Shown: positions 7,671-15,882 of the stretch, piece after piece
Numbering within the stretch: the first letter of the stretch is position 1
Layout: each line of letters opens with the position of its first letter
DNA from: an uncultured Mycoplasmatota bacterium
Lineage (GTDB): Bacteria > Bacillota_I > Bacilli_A > RF39 > UBA660
Direction of reading: 5' to 3'
Length of the DNA stretch: 19,626 nt
Assembly: GCA_947645535.1 (NCBI GenBank)
Contig: CANSDD010000020.1
Coordinates: forward strand, 1 to 19,626
The notes under the pieces: generated by a model
Database searches by the model: none
Told to the model about the DNA's origin: nothing
What the model saw: the letters and a program-made list of their open reading frames with translations, nothing else
Translations under genes and position numbers: made by a program

Positions 7671-10600
7671 ATGAGCTTCTTTGAAACCTTATTTTCATCT
7701 GTATTAACTTCAGGAGAAATAATAGGATTAACGAATGAACTAAAAATGATTTATCTATATGAGCTTTATAAAAAAGAGCATAGGAATATTCTTTTAGTAA
7801 CAAATACCTTATACGAAGCAAATCAGTATTATCAAATCCTTAATAAGTATACAAAAGATGTATACTTTTTCCCCATGGATGACTTTTTAACAAGTGAAGC
7901 ACTAGCCATTAGTCCAGAATTAAAAGTAACAAGATTAGAAACATTAAATGCATTAGTAAATGATAATCCAGGAATTGTTGTTACCAACCTAATGGGTTTT
8001 TTGCGTTTTCTTCCATCTAAAGAAAAATACCAATCATCTAAAATAACACTCGAAAAAAATAGTCAAGTTGATATTCATAACCTAACAGAAACGTTACTTA
8101 AACTAGGCTATTCTAGAGAAACAATCGTCAATAAAACTGGAGAAATGGCAGTACGTGGTTTTGTTGTAGACATATTTCCACTTGGTAATGATAGTCCAAT
8201 CAGAATTGAATTTTGGGGAGATGAAATAGATTCTATTAGAGAATTTGATATAGATAGCCAATTAACAATCAAAGAAATATCAGAAATAACAATTACTCCA
8301 AATACAGAATTTTTAATAGATGAACTATTAGATGAAATTCCAAAACAAAAAGAATACATGCATTATGCTGAACCTTCTAGTTTACTAAAAATGATAGATA
8401 ATCCCGTTTTAGCATATCAAAACTATGATGAAATATTAAATGCTTATGCATTATTAGTTCAAGAAATGCTTGATTATAGAAATAATATAGATATAAATCA
8501 TAAAGAGCCATACATGAATGAATTAGAAAAAGAAACTGCAAAAGATACATTATATCTAAATTCATTTGATAATAAAATTGATAAAAATGCCAAAAGTGAA
8601 CATTATCACTCACAAGAATTAGAAATGCTAAAAGGAACAAGTGAACAAATAAAAAAAGTAATACTAGAATATAAAAAAAGATATAAAACAGTTATCATAT
8701 GTTTATCTAATCGTTATCAAATCAATAAACTAGAAGAAGAATGGAACGATTTGCCTTTATTTATAACAAGTGTACAAGACATTCATGATGGATATATTAA
8801 CATCATTATTTATCCTATTACAAGCGGATTTATTTATGAAACCTACGTAGTTATTAGTGAACGAGAACTATTTGCAAAAAATGACTACTCAGCAAAGTAT
8901 AAAAGTAACTTCAAAATAGGAACAAAAATAAAAAATTTATCAAACCTAGAAGAAGGAGATTATGTAGTTCATGTTGCCCATGGAATCGGAAAATACTGTG
9001 GACTTAAAACATTAACAAAAAATGGATTTAAAAAAGACTATCTAAATATTGAGTATAATGATGGAGATCATCTATATGTACCTGTTGAAAAAATAGAATT
9101 TATTCATAAATATTCTGGAAAAGATACAGTCCCTCCTAAACTAAACAAATTAGGAGGAACAGAATGGCAGAAGAAAAAACTAAAAGCTAGAGAAAGAGCA
9201 GAAAGTATTGCAGGAGAACTATTAGACCTTTATTCAAAAAGAGAAACAGTAGAAGGATTTGCGTTTGGACCTGATACAAAAGAGCAAATAGAATTTGAAA
9301 AAGAATTTCCTTATCAAGAAACATTAGATCAATTAAAAGTAACAGAAGAAATAAAAAAAGATATGGAAAAAGCTCATCCAATGGACAGGTTATTATGTGG
9401 AGATGTTGGATATGGAAAAACAGAGGTAGCATTTAGAGCAATGTTTAAAGCAATTAACTCAGGAAAACAAGTAGCTCTTTTATGTCCAACAACGATTTTA
9501 TCTCAGCAACATTATAGAAACGCAATAGAAAGATTTCAAAACTTTCCAGTTAATATTTGTCTATTAAATAGATTTGTTAGTACAAAACAATTAAATGAAA
9601 ATATAAAAAAAATAGAAGAAGGAAAAATAGATATTGTCATAGGAACCCATCGTTTATTAAGTAATGATGTAATATTTAAAAACTTAGGATTATTAGTCAT
9701 AGATGAAGAACAGCGTTTTGGAGTAAAGCATAAAGAAAAAATAAAACAATATAAAAATGATGTAGACGTATTGACTCTATCAGCAACCCCAATACCAAGA
9801 ACCTTACAAATGTCAATTGCAGGTATTCGTAGCATGTCACTTATCGAAACACCACCTGTAAACCGTTATCCTGTTCAAACCTATGTATTAGCAGAAAATC
9901 ATCAAATGATAAAAGATGCAATCTATAAAGAATTAGGAAGAAAAGGTCAGATATTTATATTATACAATCATGTAGAAGACATGCAAAGAAAACAAGATGA
10001 ACTATGTAAACTGATTCCAGAAGCAAGAATTGTAAGTGTCCATGGAAGAATGGATAAAACCGAAATGGAAAATAAAATGATGGACTTTATAGACCATGAA
10101 TATGATATTCTATTATGTACTACCATTATTGAAACAGGAATTGATATGCCTAATGTGAATACATTAATCATTATGGATGCAGATCATTTTGGATTATCCC
10201 AACTTTATCAAATTAGAGGAAGAGTAGGAAGAAGCAATAAAATAGCATATTGTTATTTAATGTATACACCTGGAAAAAGTTTATCTGAAATTGCAACTAA
10301 ACGTCTTAATGTCATCAAAGATTTTACAGAACTAGGTAGTGGATTTGCAATAGCAATGAGAGATTTATCTATCAGAGGAGCAGGGGATGTACTTGGAAGT
10401 GAACAAGCTGGATTCATTGATAGTGTAGGAATGGATTTATTTTTGGAAATGTTAAATGAAGAAGTAGAACGTAAAAAAGGAAATAACAAAGAAATTATCA
10501 AAGAAAAAGAAGAGCAACCATTATTGGATATAGAAACAAGTATTGCAGATACATATGTAAAAGAAGAAAAGTTAAAAATAGAAATCCATCAAAAAATAAA

Positions 10601-10967
10601 TCAAATCGATTCAAAAGAAAAATTAGAAACAGTAAAACAAGAATTAGAAGATAGGTTTGGAAAAGTATCAGATAACTTAGAAATTTATATGTATGAACAA
10701 TGGTTTGAAAAACTTGCTCATGATTTAAATGTTGAAAAAATTAGACAGACAAAAACTTTTATTGAAGTAACACTAAATCCACAAAAGATGAACTTAATAG
10801 ATGGAGAGCAATTATTTTTTAAAGCAAATAATTTATCAAAATCCATTCGTTTTGCAAGTCGTGAAGAAAAACTAATTATTACATTAGATATTGTTCATTT
10901 AGAAAAACATTATATTTTTTATCTAATAGAACTAATGGAAATTCTAAATGAATGTGTAAAAAAATAA
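7671..10967 (+). CDS. mfd: Transcription-repair coupling factor Mfd
   Basis: Double-stranded DNA translocase that pushes RNA polymerase off DNA lesions and recruits UvrA, coupling nucleotide excision repair to transcribed strands. The 1098-residue protein has the N-terminal UvrB-like module and then the RNA-polymerase-interacting CarD-like domain (YVVHVAHGIGKYCG). The RecG-like helicase core follows, with Walker A GDVGYGKT (577-584), Walker B DEEQ (678-681), the SATPIPRTL motif and RGRVGRS. A C-terminal TRCF domain ends the protein. It is somewhat shorter than E. coli Mfd (1148). The start is placed at ATG 7671 because the AAAGGA site lies 9-10 nt before it; ATG 7662 is also in frame but only 1 nt from that site. 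Mfd next to spoVT is conserved in B. subtilis, although here ppaC intervenes. Confidence 0.97.
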   Translation: MSFFETLFSSVLTSGEIIGLTNELKMIYLYELYKKEHRNILLVTNTLYEANQYYQILNKYTKDVYFFPMDDFLTSEALAISPELKVTRLETLNALVNDNPGIVVTNLMGFLRFLPSKEKYQSSKITLEKNSQVDIHNLTETLLKLGYSRETIVNKTGEMAVRGFVVDIFPLGNDSPIRIEFWGDEIDSIREFDIDSQLTIKEISEITITPNTEFLIDELLDEIPKQKEYMHYAEPSSLLKMIDNPVLAYQNYDEILNAYALLVQEMLDYRNNIDINHKEPYMNELEKETAKDTLYLNSFDNKIDKNAKSEHYHSQELEMLKGTSEQIKKVILEYKKRYKTVIICLSNRYQINKLEEEWNDLPLFITSVQDIHDGYINIIIYPITSGFIYETYVVISERELFAKNDYSAKYKSNFKIGTKIKNLSNLEEGDYVVHVAHGIGKYCGLKTLTKNGFKKDYLNIEYNDGDHLYVPVEKIEFIHKYSGKDTVPPKLNKLGGTEWQKKKLKARERAESIAGELLDLYSKRETVEGFAFGPDTKEQIEFEKEFPYQETLDQLKVTEEIKKDMEKAHPMDRLLCGDVGYGKTEVAFRAMFKAINSGKQVALLCPTTILSQQHYRNAIERFQNFPVNICLLNRFVSTKQLNENIKKIEEGKIDIVIGTHRLLSNDVIFKNLGLLVIDEEQRFGVKHKEKIKQYKNDVDVLTLSATPIPRTLQMSIAGIRSMSLIETPPVNRYPVQTYVLAENHQMIKDAIYKELGRKGQIFILYNHVEDMQRKQDELCKLIPEARIVSVHGRMDKTEMENKMMDFIDHEYDILLCTTIIETGIDMPNVNTLIIMDADHFGLSQLYQIRGRVGRSNKIAYCYLMYTPGKSLSEIATKRLNVIKDFTELGSGFAIAMRDLSIRGAGDVLGSEQAGFIDSVGMDLFLEMLNEEVERKKGNNKEIIKEKEEQPLLDIETSIADTYVKEEKLKIEIHQKINQIDSKEKLETVKQELEDRFGKVSDNLEIYMYEQWFEKLAHDLNVEKIRQTKTFIEVTLNPQKMNLIDGEQLFFKANNLSKSIRFASREEKLIITLDIVHLEKHYIFYLIELMEILNECVKK

Positions 10968-10993
10968 GTCAAGTGAAATATTCTTGGCTTTTT
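10966..10993 (+). terminator. Intrinsic terminator of mfd
   Basis: AAGTCAAG (10966-10973) pairs with CTTGGCTT (10983-10990) across a 9-nt loop with one G-U pair, and five T follow CTTGGC. The stem overlaps the last bases of the mfd stop codon. Confidence 0.7.
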
Positions 10994-11104
10994 CTGTGTG
11001 TTTCTGATATTGTAGAAAATAAAAATAAAAGTAATATCAACATAATATAAACGTAAAAATTGAGATAGAAGTGAAATAAAAATTAGAGTTTAAAAGTATA
11101 ATAT

Positions 11105-11134
11105 AAAAAGCAATATAATGATATATTACTTTTC
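11105..11134 (-). terminator. Candidate terminator of the pyrophosphatase gene
   Basis: On the - strand, 10 bp before the ppaC stop is passed, AAAAG (11129-11133) pairs with CTTTT (11106-11110) and AATATA with TATATT inside, around a 4-nt loop with one mismatch. The - strand then runs into T residues. The hairpin is AT-only apart from its closing pairs, so support is moderate. The rest of 10994-11143 holds no gene that I can see. Confidence 0.45.
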
Positions 11135-11143
11135 TATGTATTT

Positions 11144-12766
11144 TTATTTTGCTTCATATTGTAGCATAATATTTGGAATAACTTGTTTTTTTCTAGAAAC
11201 AACATTAGGTAAATATGTTCCTTCAGTAATTGTTCTAAGACCAAAGGCAGCACGTAATAAGCTATCAGCTTCATCACTATACAAAACATAAGAACCATTT
11301 TCAATAATATCTGTAATAAATAAAGCCGAAAAATAATAATCATTTTCTATAGCAATCTTATTCAATAATTGAATGTAAGTTTCTTTGTCATTTAAAATGT
11401 CACTTGCATTTATTGTAGTAACTTGGCTAATCGCCATCTTTCTTTCTCCAATTGGGAAAATTTTAAAATCCATATAAATAATATCTATTGGTGTTTTCCC
11501 TTTTAAATCTGAACCTGCTTCTAACATTTCTAATCCATATTTTTGATAATCTAATTCAGCAATTTTACATAGTTCATCAACAACCTCTTTATCCATATCA
11601 GTAGTGGTAGGAGATTTTAAAATAAGTGTATCAGATAAAATACCAGAAAGCATTAATCCAGCCATTTGTTTTGGTATAGGAATTAAATTTTCTTTATATA
11701 GCTTGAAAATAATCGTATTAGTACTACCTACAGGCATATTTCTAAAATTGATAGGCATAGAAGTACCAATTGTACCAATATTGTGATGATCAATAATTTC
11801 TAAAATTTCAGCTTCTTCTAATCCAACAACACTTTGATCATAAGAATTATGATCAACTAATATAACTTTATGACGTTTTACTTCATTGATATCAGATAAT
11901 CTTACAATTCCTAAGCATTTTTCTTCTTTATCAATAACAGGATAATAACTATATTTTGTTTGATTTGCAATGGAAACAAATTCTTTAACATCATCAAAAT
12001 CTTTAATACATAATACATTTTTTATTGAAATAATTTCACTAGCATTTTTTGATAAATTAAATATTCTAGTAACTCTAAATGTATCATAATCTGTTTTAAT
12101 AATATTTACTTTATTTTTTTTAGCAATTTCTAAATGTTCCTCTTTTATATTAGAACCACCAGTTAAAATAATAAGTCTTACTCCTTCATTCACAGCATAT
12201 TCAATAACACTATGACGATCTCCCATAATCATAATACTAGAACGATCTAATTTAATGCTTTCAATAATTGTTGTACTTTTATAAGAAGCAACCATCGCAC
12301 TACCTTCAATTTCTTCATCAAAACGTGTGACCTCAGTCCCATGTAAAACATCTAATATATTATTGTAGGATGCTTTAAAATGATAAAATTCATTAGATAA
12401 TTGATCATGAGCAATATCTCCCATGCTTAATATCCCTAATAAATGGTGTTCATCATCGACCACAGGGATTTTGTGAAGTGAAGCTTTTGTCATAGCAAGA
12501 AAACCTTGATAAATAGAAGCTTTATTAGAAATAAAGTAATTTTTTAAATAATTTAAATCTTTAATCTTTATTTTAACATCATTTAAATAACTTGGTTTTT
12601 TTACATTAAAATATTTTAAAACAAATTTTGTTTCATTATTGATATCACTTAAAATAACAGGTACAGCATTCATTCCTAATTGATTTTTTAAGTAAGATAA
12701 TGTTATTGCTGCAGTAACACTATCTGTATCTGGTCGTCTATGACCAAAAACAAATACTTTTTCCAT
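11144..12766 (-). CDS. ppaC: Manganese-dependent inorganic pyrophosphatase with CBS-DRTGG regulatory insert
   Basis: Family II pyrophosphatase that hydrolyses pyrophosphate to phosphate and so pulls biosynthetic reactions forward in the cytoplasm. The 540-residue protein has the DHH-phosphoesterase motif GHRRPDTDS (His8, Asp12, Asp14). A regulatory insert follows: CBS domain (about 65-125), DRTGG domain (about 130-240), second CBS domain (about 245-305). After it come the DHH motif at Asp326-His327-His328 and the C-terminal DHHA2 domain with SRKKQ (524-528), which binds pyrophosphate. The length matches CBS-containing enzymes such as those of clostridia, which are inhibited by AMP/ADP and activated by ATP or Ap4A. 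The start is ATG 12766 behind GAGGAGG; a TTG at 12781 lies upstream of that site. It is the only - strand gene and splits mfd from spoVT. Confidence 0.96.
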   Translation of the reverse strand: MEKVFVFGHRRPDTDSVTAAITLSYLKNQLGMNAVPVILSDINNETKFVLKYFNVKKPSYLNDVKIKIKDLNYLKNYFISNKASIYQGFLAMTKASLHKIPVVDDEHHLLGILSMGDIAHDQLSNEFYHFKASYNNILDVLHGTEVTRFDEEIEGSAMVASYKSTTIIESIKLDRSSIMIMGDRHSVIEYAVNEGVRLIILTGGSNIKEEHLEIAKKNKVNIIKTDYDTFRVTRIFNLSKNASEIISIKNVLCIKDFDDVKEFVSIANQTKYSYYPVIDKEEKCLGIVRLSDINEVKRHKVILVDHNSYDQSVVGLEEAEILEIIDHHNIGTIGTSMPINFRNMPVGSTNTIIFKLYKENLIPIPKQMAGLMLSGILSDTLILKSPTTTDMDKEVVDELCKIAELDYQKYGLEMLEAGSDLKGKTPIDIIYMDFKIFPIGERKMAISQVTTINASDILNDKETYIQLLNKIAIENDYYFSALFITDIIENGSYVLYSDEADSLLRAAFGLRTITEGTYLPNVVSRKKQVIPNIMLQYEAK

Positions 12767-12795
12767 AAACTTCCTCCTCAAAAAGACATTAACTC

Positions 12796-12801
12796 ATTAT
12801 A
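12796..12801 (-). promoter_or_regulatory. Possible -10 box of the ppaC promoter
   Basis: Read on the - strand this is TATAAT, 29 bp before the ppaC ATG, followed by a purine-rich leader with the GAGGAGG site. No clear -35 box is found at 16-18 bp, so the call rests on the -10 hexamer and its location. Confidence 0.4.
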
Positions 12802-12824
12802 TCATAATTTTTTATAATTGTATT

Positions 12825-12853
12825 GTATAAATTCATTATTTTTTCACAAAATA
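12825..12853 (+). promoter_or_regulatory. Possible forespore (sigma-G/F type) promoter of spoVT
   Basis: GTATA (12825-12829) and CAAAATA (12847-12853) lie 17 bp apart, resembling the sigma-G pattern GHATR and CATNHTA with one mismatch. No sigma-A promoter with good spacing is visible here. In B. subtilis spoVT is transcribed by sigma-G, which makes the match meaningful, but in AT-rich DNA the support is limited. Confidence 0.35.
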
Positions 12854-12874
12854 GTGTTAGAAAGTGAGGTATTT

Positions 12875-13405
12875 ATGAAATCAACAGGAGTAGTAAGAAG
12901 AATAGATGAACTTGGAAGAATCGTTATACCAAAAGAAATTAGAAAAACACTTCGAATCAAAGAAGGAGAAAATTTGGAAGTATATATAGAAGATGAAACA
13001 ATTATTTTAAAAAAATATTCTATTATGGGAAATTTAAATGATTTTGCACAAGAATTAACAGATTCCATTCATAACTTAATAAAACATAATATAGTTATTA
13101 TGGATACAGATAATATTATTGCAGTATCAGGAAATTTAAAGAAAAAATATAATGGAAAAATGATTAGTTCAAAAATGGAAGACTGTATCAAAAGAAGAGA
13201 AAATATGTTAGAGAAATACACAAAAAAAATTAAAATCATAGAAGATGAAGAATTAGAAGGAAGTTATACTTATGCACCAATACTATCAGAAGGAGATGCA
13301 GTGGGATTAGTGATAATGTTTTCAGAAAAAGAACAATTAGAAGAGAAAGAGGAACAACTTATAAAAATAGTGGCTAACTTTTTAGGAAAACATCTTGAAC
13401 AATAA
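12875..13405 (+). CDS. spoVT: Stage V sporulation transcription factor SpoVT
   Basis: Forespore transcription factor that in B. subtilis tunes sigma-G-dependent genes during late spore formation. The 176-residue protein (B. subtilis: 178) has an N-terminal AbrB-type swapped-hairpin DNA-binding domain (1-50), with the signature RRIDELGRIVIPKEIRKTL at 8-26. A C-terminal GAF domain follows (about 55-175) and would sense an unknown ligand. The double-domain length separates it from AbrB and Abh (about 95 residues). ATG 12875 is chosen because it gives the family N terminus MKSTGVVRR and follows GTGAGG; the frame is open further upstream to 12818 without a suitable site. The position after mfd matches B. 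subtilis apart from the ppaC gene between them. The last codons contain the -35 box of the T-box promoter. Confidence 0.93.
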   Translation: MKSTGVVRRIDELGRIVIPKEIRKTLRIKEGENLEVYIEDETIILKKYSIMGNLNDFAQELTDSIHNLIKHNIVIMDTDNIIAVSGNLKKKYNGKMISSKMEDCIKRRENMLEKYTKKIKIIEDEELEGSYTYAPILSEGDAVGLVIMFSEKEQLEEKEEQLIKIVANFLGKHLEQ

Positions 13406-13423
13406 TAATATTCATGATATAAT
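13395..13423 (+). promoter_or_regulatory. Sigma-A promoter of the T-box operon
   Basis: TTGAAC (13395-13400) and a perfect TATAAT (13418-13423) are 17 bp apart. The -35 box lies inside the last codons of spoVT. The transcript would start near 13430, just before stem I of the T-box leader. Confidence 0.8.
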
Positions 13424-13429
13424 ATCCTC

Positions 13430-13677
13430 GTTTTTGAAAAACTTTGAAAGAGAGAATACTAGGATTTATGAAAGAGAGCTTGTGGTAGGTGAGAACAAGT
13501 GATAAAGAATAGTACGAATGGCTCTGGAGTTGATTATCCGAATTTTTAGGATAAAACGTATTTCGCGTTAAGAAATCAAGGTAAAATAGTAATGTGTTGA
13601 AAGTACAAAAATTCTATTTTATGAAGAAAGGTGGTACCACGTTAAAAAGCGTCCTTTATGTTAAGGATGTTTTTTTT
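13430..13677 (+). promoter_or_regulatory. T-box riboswitch with methionine (AUG) specifier
   Basis: Leader RNA that reads the charging state of tRNA-Met and lets transcription continue when the tRNA is uncharged. The T-box core AAAGGTGGTACCACG spans 13627-13641. Its TGGT (13632-13635) can pair with the tRNA 3' end ACCA, fitting the A73 discriminator of tRNA-Met. Stem I is closed by AGAG (13449-13454 region) with CTCT (13522-13525) and ACTA with TAGT. In the internal loop between them the sequence GAATGG carries the specifier ATG at 13518-13520. The distal stem I motif GGTAGGTGAGAAC is at 13484-13496. A further hairpin TTATCC/GGATAA (13534-13554) fits stem II or III. The terminator is CGTCCTT/AAGGATG (13650-13669) plus eight T. 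It controls the dUTPase gene and metG. Confidence 0.92.
13650..13677 (+). terminator. Regulated terminator of the T-box leader
   Basis: CGTCCTT (13650-13656) pairs with AAGGATG (13663-13669) around a 6-nt loop, and eight T (13670-13677) follow. The upstream arm overlaps the region needed by the antiterminator built with the ACCACG part of the T-box core. Confidence 0.85.
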
Positions 13678-13704
13678 GTTAAAAAAGAGAGGGGAAGAAT
13701 AATT

Positions 13705-14181
13705 ATGGCAAGATATTTTGAAAAAATTAGCTTTGAACAATGGCAAAAAGATATTGGAAAAGATAAAGAAGTTTACGAAAAACATGAACTTCCAAAACGT
13801 CAAACAAAGTATAGTGCAGGATATGATTTTAAAAGTCCTATAGAAACTACTTTACAACCAGGAGAAATAAAAAAAATACCATTAGGTGTAAAAGTAACAA
13901 TGAATAATGATGAAATGTTGATGTTAGTGGTAAGAAGTAGTATGGGTTTTAAATATAATATAAGAATGACGAATCAAGTAGGAATATTTGAAAGTGATTA
14001 TTATAATAATGAAACCAATGAAGGTCATGCATGGATTAGTCTTCAAAATCATGGAACTGAAGATTATATAATAAAAGTAGGAGATAGAATTTGTCAAGGA
14101 ATATTTGTAAAATTTCTAACAATAGATAATGAAGAAATGATAGAAAATAAGAGACAAGGTGGAATTGGCAGTACCAATTAA
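13705..14181 (+). CDS. dUTP diphosphatase family protein with altered motif 3
   Basis: Trimeric dUTPase-fold protein, expected to split dUTP to dUMP and pyrophosphate and so keep uracil out of DNA. The 158-residue protein has motif 1 SAGYDF (37-42), motif 2 RSSMGF (77-82), motif 4 GDRICQG (126-132) and the glycine-rich motif 5 RQGGIGSTN at the very C terminus (150-158). Motif 3 reads GIFESDY (93-99): Glu96 replaces the catalytic Asp of the usual GxIDSDY, and the loop that follows (YYNNETNEG) is longer than in E. coli Dut. ATG 13705 follows AGAGGGG; the open frame back to 13594 lies in the T-box leader and is rejected. Placed between a Met T-box and metG, it would be co-expressed with metG. 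dUTPase activity is likely but not certain. Confidence 0.85.
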   Translation: MARYFEKISFEQWQKDIGKDKEVYEKHELPKRQTKYSAGYDFKSPIETTLQPGEIKKIPLGVKVTMNNDEMLMLVVRSSMGFKYNIRMTNQVGIFESDYYNNETNEGHAWISLQNHGTEDYIIKVGDRICQGIFVKFLTIDNEEMIENKRQGGIGSTN

Positions 14182-14196
14182 AGAGGAGGAAAAAAA

Positions 14197-15774
14197 ATGA
14201 AAGAAAAATTTTATATTTCAACAGCAATAACTTATACATCAGGAAAACCACATATTGGAAATACATATGAGATTGTTTTAGCGGATGCAATCGCTCGTTA
14301 TAAAAGATTAATGGGATATGATGTATATTTTCAAACTGGAACAGATGAACATGGAGAAAAAATAGAAATAAAAGCCAAAAATGAAAATAAAAAGCCACAA
14401 GAATTTGTAGATGAAGTAGCATTAGAAGTAAGAAGAATATGGGATGTTATGAATACAAGTTATGATAGATTTGTAAGAACAACAGCACCCGCTCATGAAG
14501 AAGAAGTAGCTAAAATATTTAAAAAATTATATGAACAAGGAGATATTTACAAAGGAGAATACGAAGGACTTTACTGTACTCCTTGTGAATCATTTTTCAC
14601 AGAAACACAAGCGATAGATGGAAAATGCCCAGATTGCTCTAGAGAAGTACATAAGACAAAAGAAGAAGCTTATTTTTTAAAACTAAGTAATTATAGTAAA
14701 CGATTAGAAGAATATATAGAAAGTCATCCAGACTTTATTGAACCACTTAGTCGTAAAAATGAAATTGTAAATAACTTTATAAAACCAGGATTGCAAGATT
14801 TATGCGTATCAAGAACTTCATTTACTTGGGGAGTACCAGTTGATTTTGATTCAGGACATATTGTTTATGTATGGATAGATGCATTAAGTAACTATATTAC
14901 TTTCTTAGGGTACAATACTGATGGTAAATCAAGTGAAGAATTTCATAAATACTGGCCAGCAGATATTCATTTAATTGGGAAAGATATTCTAAGATTTCAT
15001 ACAATTTATTGGCCAGTTATGTTAATGGCTCTTGATTTACCACTTCCTAAAAAAATATTTGGTCATCCTTGGTTATTATGTGGAAATGATAAAATGAGTA
15101 AATCAAAAGGAAATATAGTATATGCAGATGACTTAGTAAGTTATTTTGGTGTAGATGCAGTTCGTTATTATTTATTACATGAAATACCTTTTTCAAGTGA
15201 TGGAACCTTTACTTATGAATTGCTAATTGAAAGAATTAATTCTGATTTGGCAAATATTCTAGGTAATTTAGTAAATAGAACTATTGCAATGAGTAAAAAA
15301 TATTTTGATGGAGTAGTAAAAGAACCAACCGTATTTGAAAGTATAGATAATGAACTTATCAACATTGTAAAAGAAGCTCCAAAAAAAGTAGAAGAGAAGA
15401 TGAACGAATATCGTATTGCAGATGCAATAGATGAAGTATTTGAAATATTTAGAAGAAGTAATAAATATATTGATGAAACAATGCCTTGGATATTAGCCAA
15501 AGATCCAGAGAAAGAAGAGAGACTTGCTACAGTTCTATATAATTTATTAGAATCTATTCGTTCTGGAGCAGTATTATTACAAGCTTTTTTACCAGAAACA
15601 GCAGATAAAATATTTAAACAATTAAATACTGAAAATAGATTTATAGAATCATTAACTGATTTTAAAGGATTAGATTATGGAATTATTTTAAATGATCCAG
15701 AACCTTTATTTATACGTATAGATAAAGATAAAAAGATGGCAGAAATAGAGGAGAAAGGACAAAATAAGTTGTAA
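14197..15774 (+). CDS. metG: Methionyl-tRNA synthetase
   Basis: Charges tRNA-Met, elongator and initiator, with methionine using ATP. The 525-residue class I synthetase has the HIGH-type motif HIGN (19-22) and the GTDEHGEKI motif. The zinc knuckle has Cys127, Cys130, Cys144 and Cys147, and KMSKS is at 299-303. A helical anticodon-binding domain follows to about residue 510. It ends there: the C-terminal tRNA-binding (Trbp111-like) domain of the roughly 660-residue B. subtilis MetS is absent. The AGAGGAGG site is strong and the gene starts 15 nt after the dUTPase gene, so both depend on the T-box leader upstream. Methionine-specific control by an AUG specifier agrees with the enzyme's identity. 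Confidence 0.97.
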   Translation: MKEKFYISTAITYTSGKPHIGNTYEIVLADAIARYKRLMGYDVYFQTGTDEHGEKIEIKAKNENKKPQEFVDEVALEVRRIWDVMNTSYDRFVRTTAPAHEEEVAKIFKKLYEQGDIYKGEYEGLYCTPCESFFTETQAIDGKCPDCSREVHKTKEEAYFLKLSNYSKRLEEYIESHPDFIEPLSRKNEIVNNFIKPGLQDLCVSRTSFTWGVPVDFDSGHIVYVWIDALSNYITFLGYNTDGKSSEEFHKYWPADIHLIGKDILRFHTIYWPVMLMALDLPLPKKIFGHPWLLCGNDKMSKSKGNIVYADDLVSYFGVDAVRYYLLHEIPFSSDGTFTYELLIERINSDLANILGNLVNRTIAMSKKYFDGVVKEPTVFESIDNELINIVKEAPKKVEEKMNEYRIADAIDEVFEIFRRSNKYIDETMPWILAKDPEKEERLATVLYNLLESIRSGAVLLQAFLPETADKIFKQLNTENRFIESLTDFKGLDYGIILNDPEPLFIRIDKDKKMAEIEEKGQNKL

Positions 15775-15812
15775 AAGATTGTAAATTGTCGAACAAAAAA
15801 GAGACTAAGCGG

Positions 15813-15842
15813 TTGCTCCTTTTATATAAAACATGCTATAGT
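15813..15842 (+). promoter_or_regulatory. Promoter of the small membrane protein gene
   Basis: TTGCTC (15813-15818) and TATAGT (15837-15842) are 18 bp apart, with an extended TGC directly before the -10 box. Just upstream, AAAAG and CTTTT around 15800-15823 could form a weak imperfect hairpin that ends metG transcription, overlapping the -35 box. Confidence 0.6.
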
Positions 15843-15882
15843 AGTACTGTTGTTTAAAATATAAATTATAGAAGGAGAAATT

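Noticed and set aside
8108..10501. Several open frames on the - strand opposite mfd
   Set aside because: They are low-complexity translations opposite a strongly conserved gene, have no ribosome binding sites and match no family.
12818..12874. Upstream extension of spoVT
   Set aside because: SpoVT proteins begin MKxTGxVRR, which corresponds to ATG 12875; the extra stretch overlaps the likely promoter.
13594..13704. Upstream extension of the dUTPase frame
   Set aside because: These codons run through the T-box core and terminator; the ATG at 13705 has a strong AGAGGGG site and gives the family length.
14036..14422. 128-codon - strand open frame opposite the dUTPase/metG junction
   Set aside because: Its Leu/Phe/His-rich composition is the mirror of A-rich coding DNA; both genes opposite are well supported.
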